Assembly (NCBI GenBank): GCA_023441625.1
Contig: JAEZOA010000075.1
Coordinates: 1 to 12,212 of the forward strand
DNA: 12,212 nucleotides
Source: Bacillota bacterium
Lineage (GTDB): Bacteria; Bacillota; Clostridia; Acetivibrionales; DSM-1351
Direction: 5' to 3'
This document shows positions 1-5,150 of the stretch, in pieces (the stretch's first letter is position 1; each line of letters starts with the position of its first letter). Position numbers and translations under genes: made by a program. The notes beneath the pieces are model-generated. The model saw nothing but the letters and a program-made list of their open reading frames with translations, did no database searches and was not told where the DNA came from.

Positions 1-67
1 CCTTTTCAATATAAATACGATCATCAAGAGACATATGACGTTGGTTACCTTTAATTAATTTTGACAT
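1..67 (-). CDS. IS30-like transposase, N-terminal fragment (runs off the left edge)
   Basis: Only the first 22 codons are visible. They read MSKLIKGNQRHMSLDDRIYI followed by EK. The stretch around HMSLDDRIYIEK resembles the start of the helix-turn-helix domain of Gram-positive IS30-family transposases (typically HLTLxDRIxIE). The ATG at 67-65 is preceded by an AAAGGAG ribosome binding site at a spacing of about six bases, so this is a real gene start and not a chance frame. If the family is right, the protein is a DDE transposase that cuts and joins the ends of its own insertion sequence. The upstream end of the element should lie between here and the tRNA promoter at 218, but I could not identify the terminal inverted repeat. 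The family call rests on 22 residues. Confidence 0.6.
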   Translation of the reverse strand, partial: MSKLIKGNQRHMSLDDRIYIEK

Positions 68-217
68 AGAAAACTCCTTTCAAATGCAGGCAAGGTACCA
101 ACTTAATTCTACAGGAATTTGATGCAAAACTAAAATCTATTTTGTTATATTAAAAGTGGAATTTACTTTTTCATTCAAGGTTGGAAACTAATTTCCCATT
201 TATTCTTAGTTTAGCCA

Positions 218-247
218 TTGACAAAGATACAAAGTGTATTGTATACT
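218..247 (+). promoter_or_regulatory. sigma-A promoter of tRNA-Trp
   Basis: The -35 box TTGACA is at 218-223 and the -10 box TATACT at 242-247, with an 18-base spacer. The predicted start falls just before the mature tRNA 5' end at 260, as expected for a single-gene tRNA transcript. Confidence 0.8.
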
Positions 248-259
248 AATATTCGTCTT

Positions 260-335
260 AGGGGAGTAGCGCAATTGGTAGAGTAGCGGTCTCCAAAACC
301 GTCGGCTGCGGGTTCAAGTCCTGTCTCCCCTGCCA
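260..335 (+). tRNA. tRNA-Trp (anticodon CCA)
   Basis: A full cloverleaf can be drawn. The acceptor stem AGGGGAG pairs with CTCCCCT, followed by G and an encoded CCA at 333-335. The D arm is GCGC-AATTGGTA-GAGT, with one G-A mismatch in the stem. The anticodon arm is GCGGT-CTCCAAA-ACCGT with anticodon CCA, reading UGG. The T arm is GCGGG-TTCAAGT-CCTGT. The gene has its own promoter and a strong terminator directly downstream. Its last 21 bases (315-335) are duplicated at 534-554 as part of a larger tandem repeat. Confidence 0.95.
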
Positions 336-342
336 AAGAGAA

Positions 343-380
343 AACATCTTACACGCTAGTGTAGGGTGTTTTTTCTTTTT
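343..380 (+). terminator. intrinsic terminator of tRNA-Trp
   Basis: A 12-bp stem (343-354 with 359-370, two G-T wobbles) closes a GCTA loop and is followed by TTTTCTTTTT. It lies eight bases beyond the tRNA CCA end. Confidence 0.9.
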
Positions 381-385
381 AATAA

Positions 386-530
386 GTTGAGTTGGACTTG
401 GACCCGCAAGGGCACGAGCCGTTAAGAAAATATGCTGAATGTATATTTTTAGGCGAGTGTAGGAGCCCAGTACCAAAACCGCAGGTTTGGGTGGGCGACG
501 TCATTAGTATGCAAGGCTTGCCGAAGCAGA
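386..530 (+). ncRNA. candidate structured non-coding RNA, copy 1 (raiA-like?)
   Basis: This block is GC-richer than its surroundings and has no convincing coding frame. Predicted elements on the plus strand, in order, are: CCC-GCAA-GGG, a hairpin with a GNRA tetraloop; AAATATGC-TGAAT-GTATATTT, flanked by GCC and GGC that could extend the stem; a GCCC/GGGC stem enclosing ACCAAAACC-GCA-GGTTTGGGT; and GCTT-GCCG-AAGC near the 3' end. The size and conserved-looking runs recall the clostridial raiA RNA motif, but that is memory and not a search result. No promoter of its own is visible, as the tRNA terminator lies directly upstream. It may depend on read-through or on processing. The terminator of the second repeat copy now lies downstream of it. 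Confidence 0.5.
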
Positions 531-533
531 CGA

Positions 534-554
534 CAAGTCCTGTCTCCCCTGCCA
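534..554 (+). pseudogene. tRNA-Trp 3'-end remnant (T arm and acceptor 3' strand)
   Basis: These 21 bases are identical to the last 21 of the tRNA gene, including CCA, but have no 5' half. They mark the left boundary of the second copy of the tandem duplication. The remnant cannot form a tRNA. Confidence 0.85.
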
Positions 555-561
555 AAGAAAA

Positions 562-599
562 AACATCTTACACGCTAGTGTAGGGTGTTTTTTCTTTTT
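562..599 (+). terminator. duplicate of the tRNA terminator
   Basis: The 12-bp stem, GCTA loop and T-run are unchanged from 343-380. In its present position it could end transcripts covering the first copy of the candidate RNA. Confidence 0.8.
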
Positions 600-604
600 G
601 ATAA

Positions 605-749
605 GTTGAGTTGGACTTGGACCCGGAAGGGCACGAGCCGTTAAGAAAATATGCTGAATGCATATTTTTAGGCGAGTGTAGGAGCCCGGTACCGAAACCG
701 CAGGTTTGGGTGGGCGACGTCATTAGTATGCAAGGCTTGCCGAAGCAGA
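605..749 (+). ncRNA. candidate structured non-coding RNA, copy 2
   Basis: Same block as 386-530. The differences keep the predicted fold: the first tetraloop is GGAA instead of GCAA (both GNRA), the AT-rich hairpin is now fully paired (AAATATGC with GCATATTT, where copy 1 has a G-T wobble), and a purine is exchanged for a purine in the last long stem. No clear terminator follows. It is possible that only one copy is expressed or functional. Confidence 0.5.
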
Positions 750-794
750 ATTTTAGCGGAATATTAGTTCGGCATTAATGGGACGAGAAGAGAA

Positions 795-824
795 TTTCCA
801 CTTTATGTGTTTAATGTGTATAAT
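795..824 (+). promoter_or_regulatory. possible promoter of the AraC-type regulator
   Basis: TTTCCA (795-800) and TATAAT (819-824) are 18 bases apart. The -10 box is perfect and the -35 box is poor. The leader to the ATG at 957 would be about 125 bases and includes small hairpins (for example TGCAT-AAA-ATGCA at 892-904). Confidence 0.4.
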
Positions 825-956
825 AAGAAATACCGCATTCAGTTATAAAATGTTATAGATTATATATTGTATAGCGGGCATGATTTTTTCGTGCATAAAA
901 TGCAAGGCTCATATCGCATCATTATGATAGTATTTATCTCGAAGAGAGGGACATTA

Positions 957-1826
957 ATGGATTGGCTCGACAGAATGAACAACGCGATGGCATACATCGA
1001 ATTAAATCTTGTAAATGAAATCTCGTATGACAAAGCCGCGAAAATCGCCTGCTGTTCTACATACCATTTTCAAAGAATGTTTTCGTTCATCACCGAAGTG
1101 CCGTTGTCAGAGTATATTAGGCGTAGGCGATTGACATTAGCCGCCTTTGATCTGCAGACAAGCGATATTAAAGTCGTTGATGTGGCGCTTAAATATGGCT
1201 ACGAATCACCGGAAGCGTTTTCCCGAGCGTTCAAGAATTTGCACGGGGTAATGCCCATATCAGCGCGCGATAGGGGCGTCACGCTTAAAGCATATCCCAA
1301 AATGACTTTCTCAATATCTATTAAAGGAGATACCGAGATGAATTATCGTATTGAACAAAAAGGAGCTTTTGAGGTTTTTGGTGTATACGGCCTCATCTGC
1401 AAGGACATGGAAAAAGCGTTTCAAGACGTTGCAGCATTTATACAAAAGTGTGTTGCGGATGGCTCTGCCGACCGGATTAATGACGTGCTGGGTAAGCCTC
1501 ACGAGTCATGGATGCCGGCGGCTATTTACGACCATAGTGATAATGGCACGTTCAAGTACATGCTGTGCCAATACGTACCACCGACCGCTGTGATACCACC
1601 CGAGTTCACCCGGTTTAAGATCCCGACGCTGACCTGGGCGGTCTTCCTGGAGCCACAGTGTGAGATGCAGAAATTATGGCAGCGTATCTACTCAGAGTGG
1701 TTCCCAACGTCGGAGTACGAGCAGGTTGAGGGGCCGGCGTTCGAGATGTATTACGGATACGGCCGCGACGGCATAGACCCGTATGGTGTTGGCGAGATAT
1801 GGATTCCCGTAAAGAAAAAACAGTAG
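957..1826 (+). CDS. AraC-family transcriptional regulator with GyrI-like effector domain
   Basis: The protein has 289 residues. Residues about 8-105 form an AraC/XylS DNA-binding domain with two helix-turn-helix motifs. The first is around DKAAKIACCSTYHFQRMF and the second around VVDVALKYGYESPEAFSRAF, with the usual PxSARxxG stretch after it. Residues about 127-286 match the GyrI-like small-molecule binding domain, ending in EIWIPVKKK. Such proteins are usually activators that bind a hydrophobic or cationic compound and control multidrug-resistance or membrane-stress genes; no target gene is adjacent. I chose the ATG at 957 over the upstream TTG at 867 because GAGAGGG precedes it and family members start with M-D-W-L-x-R-M-N. 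The gene is clearly GC-richer than its neighbours and uses more C- and G-ending codons, which suggests horizontal acquisition. Confidence 0.9.
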   Translation: MDWLDRMNNAMAYIELNLVNEISYDKAAKIACCSTYHFQRMFSFITEVPLSEYIRRRRLTLAAFDLQTSDIKVVDVALKYGYESPEAFSRAFKNLHGVMPISARDRGVTLKAYPKMTFSISIKGDTEMNYRIEQKGAFEVFGVYGLICKDMEKAFQDVAAFIQKCVADGSADRINDVLGKPHESWMPAAIYDHSDNGTFKYMLCQYVPPTAVIPPEFTRFKIPTLTWAVFLEPQCEMQKLWQRIYSEWFPTSEYEQVEGPAFEMYYGYGRDGIDPYGVGEIWIPVKKKQ

Positions 1827-1885
1827 TTTTATGTTCAAAATAAGCATAATCTGCACTTGAGTTATGGCATAATCTATATAAAAAA

Positions 1886-1929
1886 ACTAAATGAGCTGCA
1901 TATTTACTAATATATGCAGCTCATTTAGT
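1886..1929. terminator. bidirectional intrinsic terminator
   Basis: A perfect 18-bp stem (1886-1903 with 1912-1929) closes an 8-base loop. On the minus strand it runs directly into a T-run (the A-run at 1880-1886). On the plus strand a TTTTTTT run follows after seven bases. It separates the plus-strand regulator from the minus-strand membrane gene. The rest of the gap 1827-2131 holds only the dispersed repeat at 2055-2097. Confidence 0.85.
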
Positions 1930-2054
1930 ATGTAGCTTTTTTTGCTCGCAAACTGCTTGTAATACGACTGATCTATTTATTAACTCGCCTAATTTTATTG
2001 GAATTTCAGACCTTGTCTTTGCAAGCCTTATCACTGATGAATCTGGTTAGTCTA

Positions 2055-2097
2055 AACAACGCAAATTGGCAAGCCAACATTCCTATGTTAATCAAAA
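2055..2097 (+). repeat. dispersed intergenic repeat, copy 1
   Basis: It begins AACAACGCAAATTGGCAAGC and ends with an AACATTCCTATGTT-like segment and an A-rich tail. It is the most diverged of three copies in this window (others at 4722-4767 and 10711-10755, the last inverted). It lies just downstream of the stop codon of the minus-strand membrane protein. Confidence 0.75.
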
Positions 2098-2131
2098 TAA
2101 TATTCATTTCGCTTTACTTAATCTCATCAAA

Positions 2132-2836
2132 TCACTTTTCAAAAAAGAATATTTTTTTAAACACCTTATCCGCATTGCCATTAAACTCATTGTTATATTC
2201 CATTATCAACTTTATATAAATATCATTATCAATTGTGTATCTTTTAAAATTAATACCTTTTGATTTTAAATAATCGTCAATAAATATTACTTTTTCCCAT
2301 TTTCTAAATTCTTCTGAATATCTTAAATCTATTTTGCTATCATCATATATATTTATGTAGTAATGAAAATATACTTTATTTTTATGTTTGCCAGTTCCAT
2401 AGTTATATTTCACACTGACATTTTCAACTTTATCCCAACCAAGAAACTCAGTTTTACTAAGTATATTCTCTCTCACATAAAGGCCTTCCTCTCGTATTAC
2501 ACTATAAGAAAACATATCGGTAACTGCAAATATATTAGTCAGGCAAAAAACGGCAACTGCAAGAACTAAATACTTAATTTTTAAAGAGTAAAACCTAAAA
2601 CTATTTTCTGCTAAATAAAATCTAAACCAAAGAATGAAAAATACAATTAATAAACCTACTGCAAAAATTGCATTTGTATATGTACTGTGAATAAACAACA
2701 AATCATCTTTTTGACGTAAAAATCCATTTTGAATATTTTGATATATTGTGTTAAGTAGTATTCCAGTAATCATATACGAAAAAAGCAACAAAATAAAAAC
2801 CACTATTTTTTTTAGTATATTTATCCCACCAAACAT
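2132..2836 (-). CDS. membrane protein of unknown function, three predicted helices
   Basis: I do not recognise the family. The 234-residue protein has hydrophobic segments at about 10-30, 52-72 and 87-107. A soluble C-terminal half follows, rich in aromatic and charged residues, with an alternating pattern suggesting beta strands (about 115-170) and an ending KKIFFFEK. The three-helix plus beta-rich tail layout is seen in membrane proteins with PH-like domains, but this is only an analogy. The ATG at 2836 has no good ribosome binding site upstream, so either the start is wrong or the gene is poorly translated or coupled. It lies 39 bases downstream of the split-barrel gene on the same strand and may be co-transcribed with it. 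A bidirectional terminator lies beyond its 3' end. Confidence 0.7.
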   Translation of the reverse strand: MFGGINILKKIVVFILLLFSYMITGILLNTIYQNIQNGFLRQKDDLLFIHSTYTNAIFAVGLLIVFFILWFRFYLAENSFRFYSLKIKYLVLAVAVFCLTNIFAVTDMFSYSVIREEGLYVRENILSKTEFLGWDKVENVSVKYNYGTGKHKNKVYFHYYINIYDDSKIDLRYSEEFRKWEKVIFIDDYLKSKGINFKRYTIDNDIYIKLIMEYNNEFNGNADKVFKKIFFFEK

Positions 2837-2846
2837 TAATTATGTA

Positions 2847-2861
2847 AATACAAATTGTATT
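2847..2861. promoter_or_regulatory. 15-bp inverted repeat in the short intergenic gap
   Basis: AATACAA-A-TTGTATT is a perfect inverted repeat 11 bases upstream of the membrane-protein start codon. It could be an operator or a small hairpin that affects translation. No regulator can be assigned. Confidence 0.3.
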
Positions 2862-2875
2862 GCCCCGTTTTTGAA

Positions 2876-3343
2876 TCATCTCTTTTTAAATTCTAAAGGT
2901 GCTTCATAAGGCATAAGTTTTTTATAATAATCTTCATCAAAAATAATTATATCTCTATGCATTGTCCCCTTCGAAGAGTCGTAATACCATATCAACTGAG
3001 GTATTACCCTATATAATTCATTGTCCTGAAGCTCAAAATAAAACTTATAGTTTGGAAACTTCTCAAGATATTTTTTCATATAATAGTGATATTCATCACT
3101 ACCATGCTCTATTAATTGCGCCTTGCCATGTATTTGGATGTTATCAACACATATTGCTACATAAGGATTGACTCTGATATTTCTACATTTTAATGTATCT
3201 GCAAATGAACCAAAGTACAATTCAAATTCGTTTGCATAATATGCTACCATTGCATTATCAACATGGTTTTCCCCTTGAGTTGCTATATAGCACATTTTCT
3301 TCTCGATTAGGCCTTTAATAACTTTATTTTTAATCTCATTCAT
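2876..3343 (-). CDS. pyridoxamine 5'-phosphate oxidase-like (FMN split-barrel) protein
   Basis: The protein has 155 residues, typical of single-domain split-barrel flavoproteins. The N-terminal region (KKMCYIATQGENHVDNAMVA) matches the strand-turn-strand opening of the family, where the substrate or flavin phosphate sits. It is followed by ELYFGSFADTLKCRNIRVNP and VAICVDNIQIHGKAQLIEHG, the usual K-x-x-N-I/L-x-x-N-P helix and the next barrel strand. Such proteins bind FMN, F420 or heme; the cofactor and substrate here are unknown. The ATG at 3343 is chosen over the one at 3376 because AGGAGT lies eight bases upstream and the extra eleven residues are not family-like. A promoter lies at 3409-3437. 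The membrane-protein gene follows 39 bases downstream. Confidence 0.8.
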   Translation of the reverse strand: MNEIKNKVIKGLIEKKMCYIATQGENHVDNAMVAYYANEFELYFGSFADTLKCRNIRVNPYVAICVDNIQIHGKAQLIEHGSDEYHYYMKKYLEKFPNYKFYFELQDNELYRVIPQLIWYYDSSKGTMHRDIIIFDEDYYKKLMPYEAPLEFKKR

Positions 3344-3408
3344 TCTAACCACTCCTGGATTTGATTTTTTCCACATAATCTTTTAATCAAAAACATATGT
3401 TCGAGTTC

Positions 3409-3437
3409 ATATTACCAAATTTGACTACAAATGTAAA
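3409..3437 (-). promoter_or_regulatory. sigma-A promoter of the split-barrel gene
   Basis: On the minus strand TTTACA (3437-3432) and TAATAT (3414-3409) are separated by 17 bases. The predicted start at about 3402 gives a leader of about 60 bases to the ATG at 3343. Confidence 0.65.
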
Positions 3438-3495
3438 GATATAAAGAAAAAAGTAATATAGAAACCACACGCGCAATATTACATAAAATTACATA

Positions 3496-3524
3496 TTTAC
3501 TTTTTTATGTTTATATGTTAAAAT
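3496..3524 (+). promoter_or_regulatory. sigma-A promoter of the Big2-repeat gene
   Basis: TTTACT (3496-3501) and TAAAAT (3519-3524) are 17 bases apart. The predicted start (about 3531) coincides with the left arm of the inverted repeat that flanks the gene, so the whole arm would be in the mRNA leader. Confidence 0.6.
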
Positions 3525-3532
3525 AAGTCCAA

Positions 3533-3572
3533 GTTTGCTGTCAGCCTAAAGCTGAACATTTATTTCTCACAT
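3533..3572 (+). repeat. left arm of inverted repeat flanking the Big2 gene, with a 16-base insert
   Basis: Bases 3533-3541 (GTTTGCTGT) plus 3558-3572 (ATTTATTTCTCACAT) together are the exact reverse complement of the 24 bases at 4637-4660. The two parts are separated by CAGCCTAAAGCTGAAC, which itself can form a small CAGC/GCTG hairpin. The arm starts at the predicted mRNA 5' end. Confidence 0.8.
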
Positions 3573-3610
3573 TCTTATGAATACATTCTTTTGAATACAT
3601 TCTTTTGAAT
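3569..3610 (+). repeat. three 14-bp tandem repeats upstream of the ribosome binding site
   Basis: The unit ACATTCTTTTGAAT occurs three times head to tail (3569-3582, 3583-3596, 3597-3610); the first has ATGAAT in place of TTGAAT. Each unit contains the inverted half-sites ATTC and GAAT. The array ends directly at GGGGGGA, the probable ribosome binding site of the Big2 gene. Confidence 0.9.
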
Positions 3611-3622
3611 GGGGGGATTTTA

Positions 3623-4630
3623 ATGTCACACATAAAAAAAATCTTTTTATGTTTCTTATTATGTTTTACAACAATCATTTTTTCTTTTCCAATTCAAACT
3701 ACATCTGCAATATCATCTAATTCTATTTCATTTATTGTACTCTCTAAATATAATGCCAATGTTGATATCGGTAATGAATTCTACATAATTGCAATTCCTA
3801 CTACCGGAAAGCAGCCAACCTGGAAAAGTAGTAATTCTAAAATAGCTTCTGTAAATACCTATGGAAAGGTAACTGCTAAAAAATCAGGTACAGTTACTAT
3901 TACTGCTAAAATTAAAAATGCTGAAGCTTCTTGTAAAGTTACCGTTAACAAAACAAAGATATCTATTAGCAAAACAAGTGCTACTATTGAGAGAGGCGAA
4001 AATCTGAAGCTTACTGCAACCACCTCTAATTCTTCTATAATCACTTGGAAAAGCAGTAAAAAAAGTGTTGCCACAGTTGACGACAACGGCACTATAACCG
4101 GTATAAAACCAGGTGAAACTACAATTACTGCTACTGCTGATGACAGTAATATCACCTGTAGAATCACAGTAAAAGTCCCTACTATAAAACTGGACAAAAC
4201 AAGCGTTAAACTATACCGTTGTCAAAAAGCTAAGCTTTCTGCAACCATATCCTCTGGTGTTAAACCCACTTGGAAAACAAATCGTAAGAGTGTTGCCATT
4301 GTAGATGACAACGGTATAATCACTGCTGTTAAACATGGGACTGCTACCATCACAGCTACTGTAGACGGAGTATCAAAAACCTGTGAAGTTGTAGTGCAAA
4401 AGCCTAATATCAGTTTAAGCTCAAAAGACTTAAGTTTAAAAAAAGGAACTACCACTAAAATTGATGCAACAGTATCTTCTGGTATCTCACCTGTATGGTC
4501 TTCCAGTAATTCAAAAATCGCAACTGTTGATTCAACTGGAAGGATTACTGCCTTGAATAAGGGTACAGCCTATATCTACGCTGCTGAAGATGGTGTAAAG
4601 GTATATTGTGTCATACATGTAACTGATTAA
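3623..4630 (+). CDS. secreted protein with four Big2 (bacterial Ig-like) repeats
   Basis: The protein has 335 residues. It starts with a signal peptide (K-rich start, hydrophobic FLCFLLCFTTIIFSF, then a TTSA-type cleavage region near residue 31). Four Big2 domains of about 70-75 residues follow. Each shows the hallmark W-K/S-S-S/N-x-x-x-V/I-A-x-V-D/N-x-x-G-x-I/V-T-A/G-x-x-x-G-x-x-x-I-T-A pattern and ends in a C-x-V/I-x-V strand. There is no sorting motif, transmembrane tail, SLH or catalytic domain. It is therefore a free secreted or loosely attached protein, possibly an adhesion or matrix component; the ligand is unknown. I chose the ATG at 3623, which follows GGGGGGA, over the TTG at 3605. 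The gene stands alone between two minus-strand units and is bracketed by the inverted repeat 3533-3572/4637-4660. Confidence 0.9.
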   Translation: MSHIKKIFLCFLLCFTTIIFSFPIQTTSAISSNSISFIVLSKYNANVDIGNEFYIIAIPTTGKQPTWKSSNSKIASVNTYGKVTAKKSGTVTITAKIKNAEASCKVTVNKTKISISKTSATIERGENLKLTATTSNSSIITWKSSKKSVATVDDNGTITGIKPGETTITATADDSNITCRITVKVPTIKLDKTSVKLYRCQKAKLSATISSGVKPTWKTNRKSVAIVDDNGIITAVKHGTATITATVDGVSKTCEVVVQKPNISLSSKDLSLKKGTTTKIDATVSSGISPVWSSSNSKIATVDSTGRITALNKGTAYIYAAEDGVKVYCVIHVTD

Positions 4631-4636
4631 TTCTTT

Positions 4637-4660
4637 ATGTGAGAAATAAATACAGCAAAC
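4637..4660 (-). repeat. right arm of inverted repeat flanking the Big2 gene
   Basis: These 24 bases, starting seven bases after the stop codon, are the perfect reverse complement of the two-part left arm at 3533-3541 and 3558-3572. In the mRNA the 3' untranslated region could therefore base-pair with the 5' leader. Confidence 0.85.
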
Positions 4661-4666
4661 TATTTG

Positions 4667-4710
4667 TAAGCGGTTAAACGCTTGTCATATCGACAGTTTA
4701 TAACCGCTTA
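4667..4710. terminator. inverted repeat downstream of the Big2 gene (terminator-like, no U-run)
   Basis: TAAGCGGTTA (4667-4676) pairs with TAACCGCTTA (4701-4710), and AAC/GTT and TGTC/GACA pairs inside can extend the fold. Neither strand has a T-run after the stem, so it is at best a weak terminator. It could instead be a protein-binding or processing site. It lies between the convergent Big2 gene and gerA operon. Confidence 0.45.
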
Positions 4711-4721
4711 TACTTTGCTAT

Positions 4722-4767
4722 AACAACGCAAGTTGGCAAGCAAACATTGCTTATGTTAATAAAAAAG
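4722..4767 (+). repeat. dispersed intergenic repeat, copy 2
   Basis: It begins AACAACGCAAGTTGGCAAGC, continues with AACATTGCTTATGTTAAT and ends in AAAAAA. It matches the inverse complement of 10711-10755 at nearly all positions. The stretch 4768-4918 that follows, up to the end of the small gerA-linked gene, shows nothing I can name. Confidence 0.85.
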
Positions 4768-4918
4768 GTTACTATTCAGCCGAGATTAGAAAGGTATTAT
4801 TGGCTTTGCCATTATAAAGGAATGTACGTTGGTATACATAAAAATAGTATTGACTTGTTTAGTTAATACATTCAAATTTACTCTTACATCATTTTCGAGC
4901 ATTTACACTAATATGAAT

Positions 4919-5086
4919 CTACAAGAAAATCAAATTATATACTGGCAGTATGAATGCTATTAATGAAATACACATCACCATCATACCACCTAACTTATTT
5001 TGGTTTTTCCAGGTCCATACCCCAAAACTGATGGAGTATATGCTTATCCACAATATAGCTAATAAAATAACTGTATTTATTATCAT
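4919..5086 (-). CDS. small two-helix membrane protein, candidate germinant-receptor D subunit
   Basis: The protein has 55 residues starting MIINTVILLAILWISIYS and ending NLIFL. Two hydrophobic segments (about 3-23 and 35-55) flank a short polar turn, WTWKNQNKLGG. The start is well supported: GAGGAG lies six bases upstream of the ATG at 5086. The gene is 64 bases downstream of gerAC on the same strand. In Bacillus and some clostridia, germinant-receptor operons carry a small two-helix D-subunit gene (such as gerKD or gerVD) that modulates receptor function. Size, topology and position fit this role, but I see no diagnostic motif, so the assignment rests on context. It would sit in the spore inner membrane with GerAA/AB/AC and be expressed from the sigma-G promoter of the operon. 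Confidence 0.7.
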   Translation of the reverse strand: MIINTVILLAILWISIYSISFGVWTWKNQNKLGGMMVMCISLIAFILPVYNLIFL

Positions 5087-5150
5087 ATACGACTCCTCAC
5101 CGCTAATCTGGACTAAATCAACTTACTGCTTATCAATTCTTTCATTTTTA

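Larger units (their letters stand above)
315..749. repeat. 216-bp tandem duplication (copies 315-530 and 534-749)
   Basis: Bases 315-530 recur at 534-749 with an offset of 219. I count about six substitutions and no indels. Each copy holds the last 21 bases of tRNA-Trp, the tRNA terminator and a GC-richer block of about 145 bases. Three bases (CGA, 531-533) separate the copies. The left edge is inside the T arm of the tRNA, so the second copy carries only a tRNA remnant. At least four of the differences fall at positions that keep a predicted RNA fold, which suggests both copies have been under some constraint since the duplication. Confidence 0.95.

Noticed and set aside
258..583. Open frames crossing the tRNA and the duplicated block (minus 258-476, plus 392-583)
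   Set aside because: They run through the tRNA gene and the terminator, have no ribosome binding site, and match the usual false frames created by tRNA genes.
160..808. Inverted similarity between AAAGTGGAATTTA near 163 and AATTTCCACTTTA near 794, as possible ends of a mobile element around the tRNA
   Set aside because: The match is short, imperfect and AT-rich, and no target duplication is visible.
867..956. Thirty-codon upstream extension of the AraC regulator from a TTG start
   Set aside because: The extension is not family-like and has no ribosome binding site; the ATG at 957 has GAGAGGG and begins with the usual MDWLxRMN residues.
3859..4455. Two minus-strand frames opposite the Big2 repeats
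   Set aside because: They mirror the repeat structure of the real gene and lack start signals.
4790..4815. TGGC-TTT-GCCA hairpin as the terminator of the gerA operon
   Set aside because: The stem is about four pairs and no T-run follows on the minus strand.
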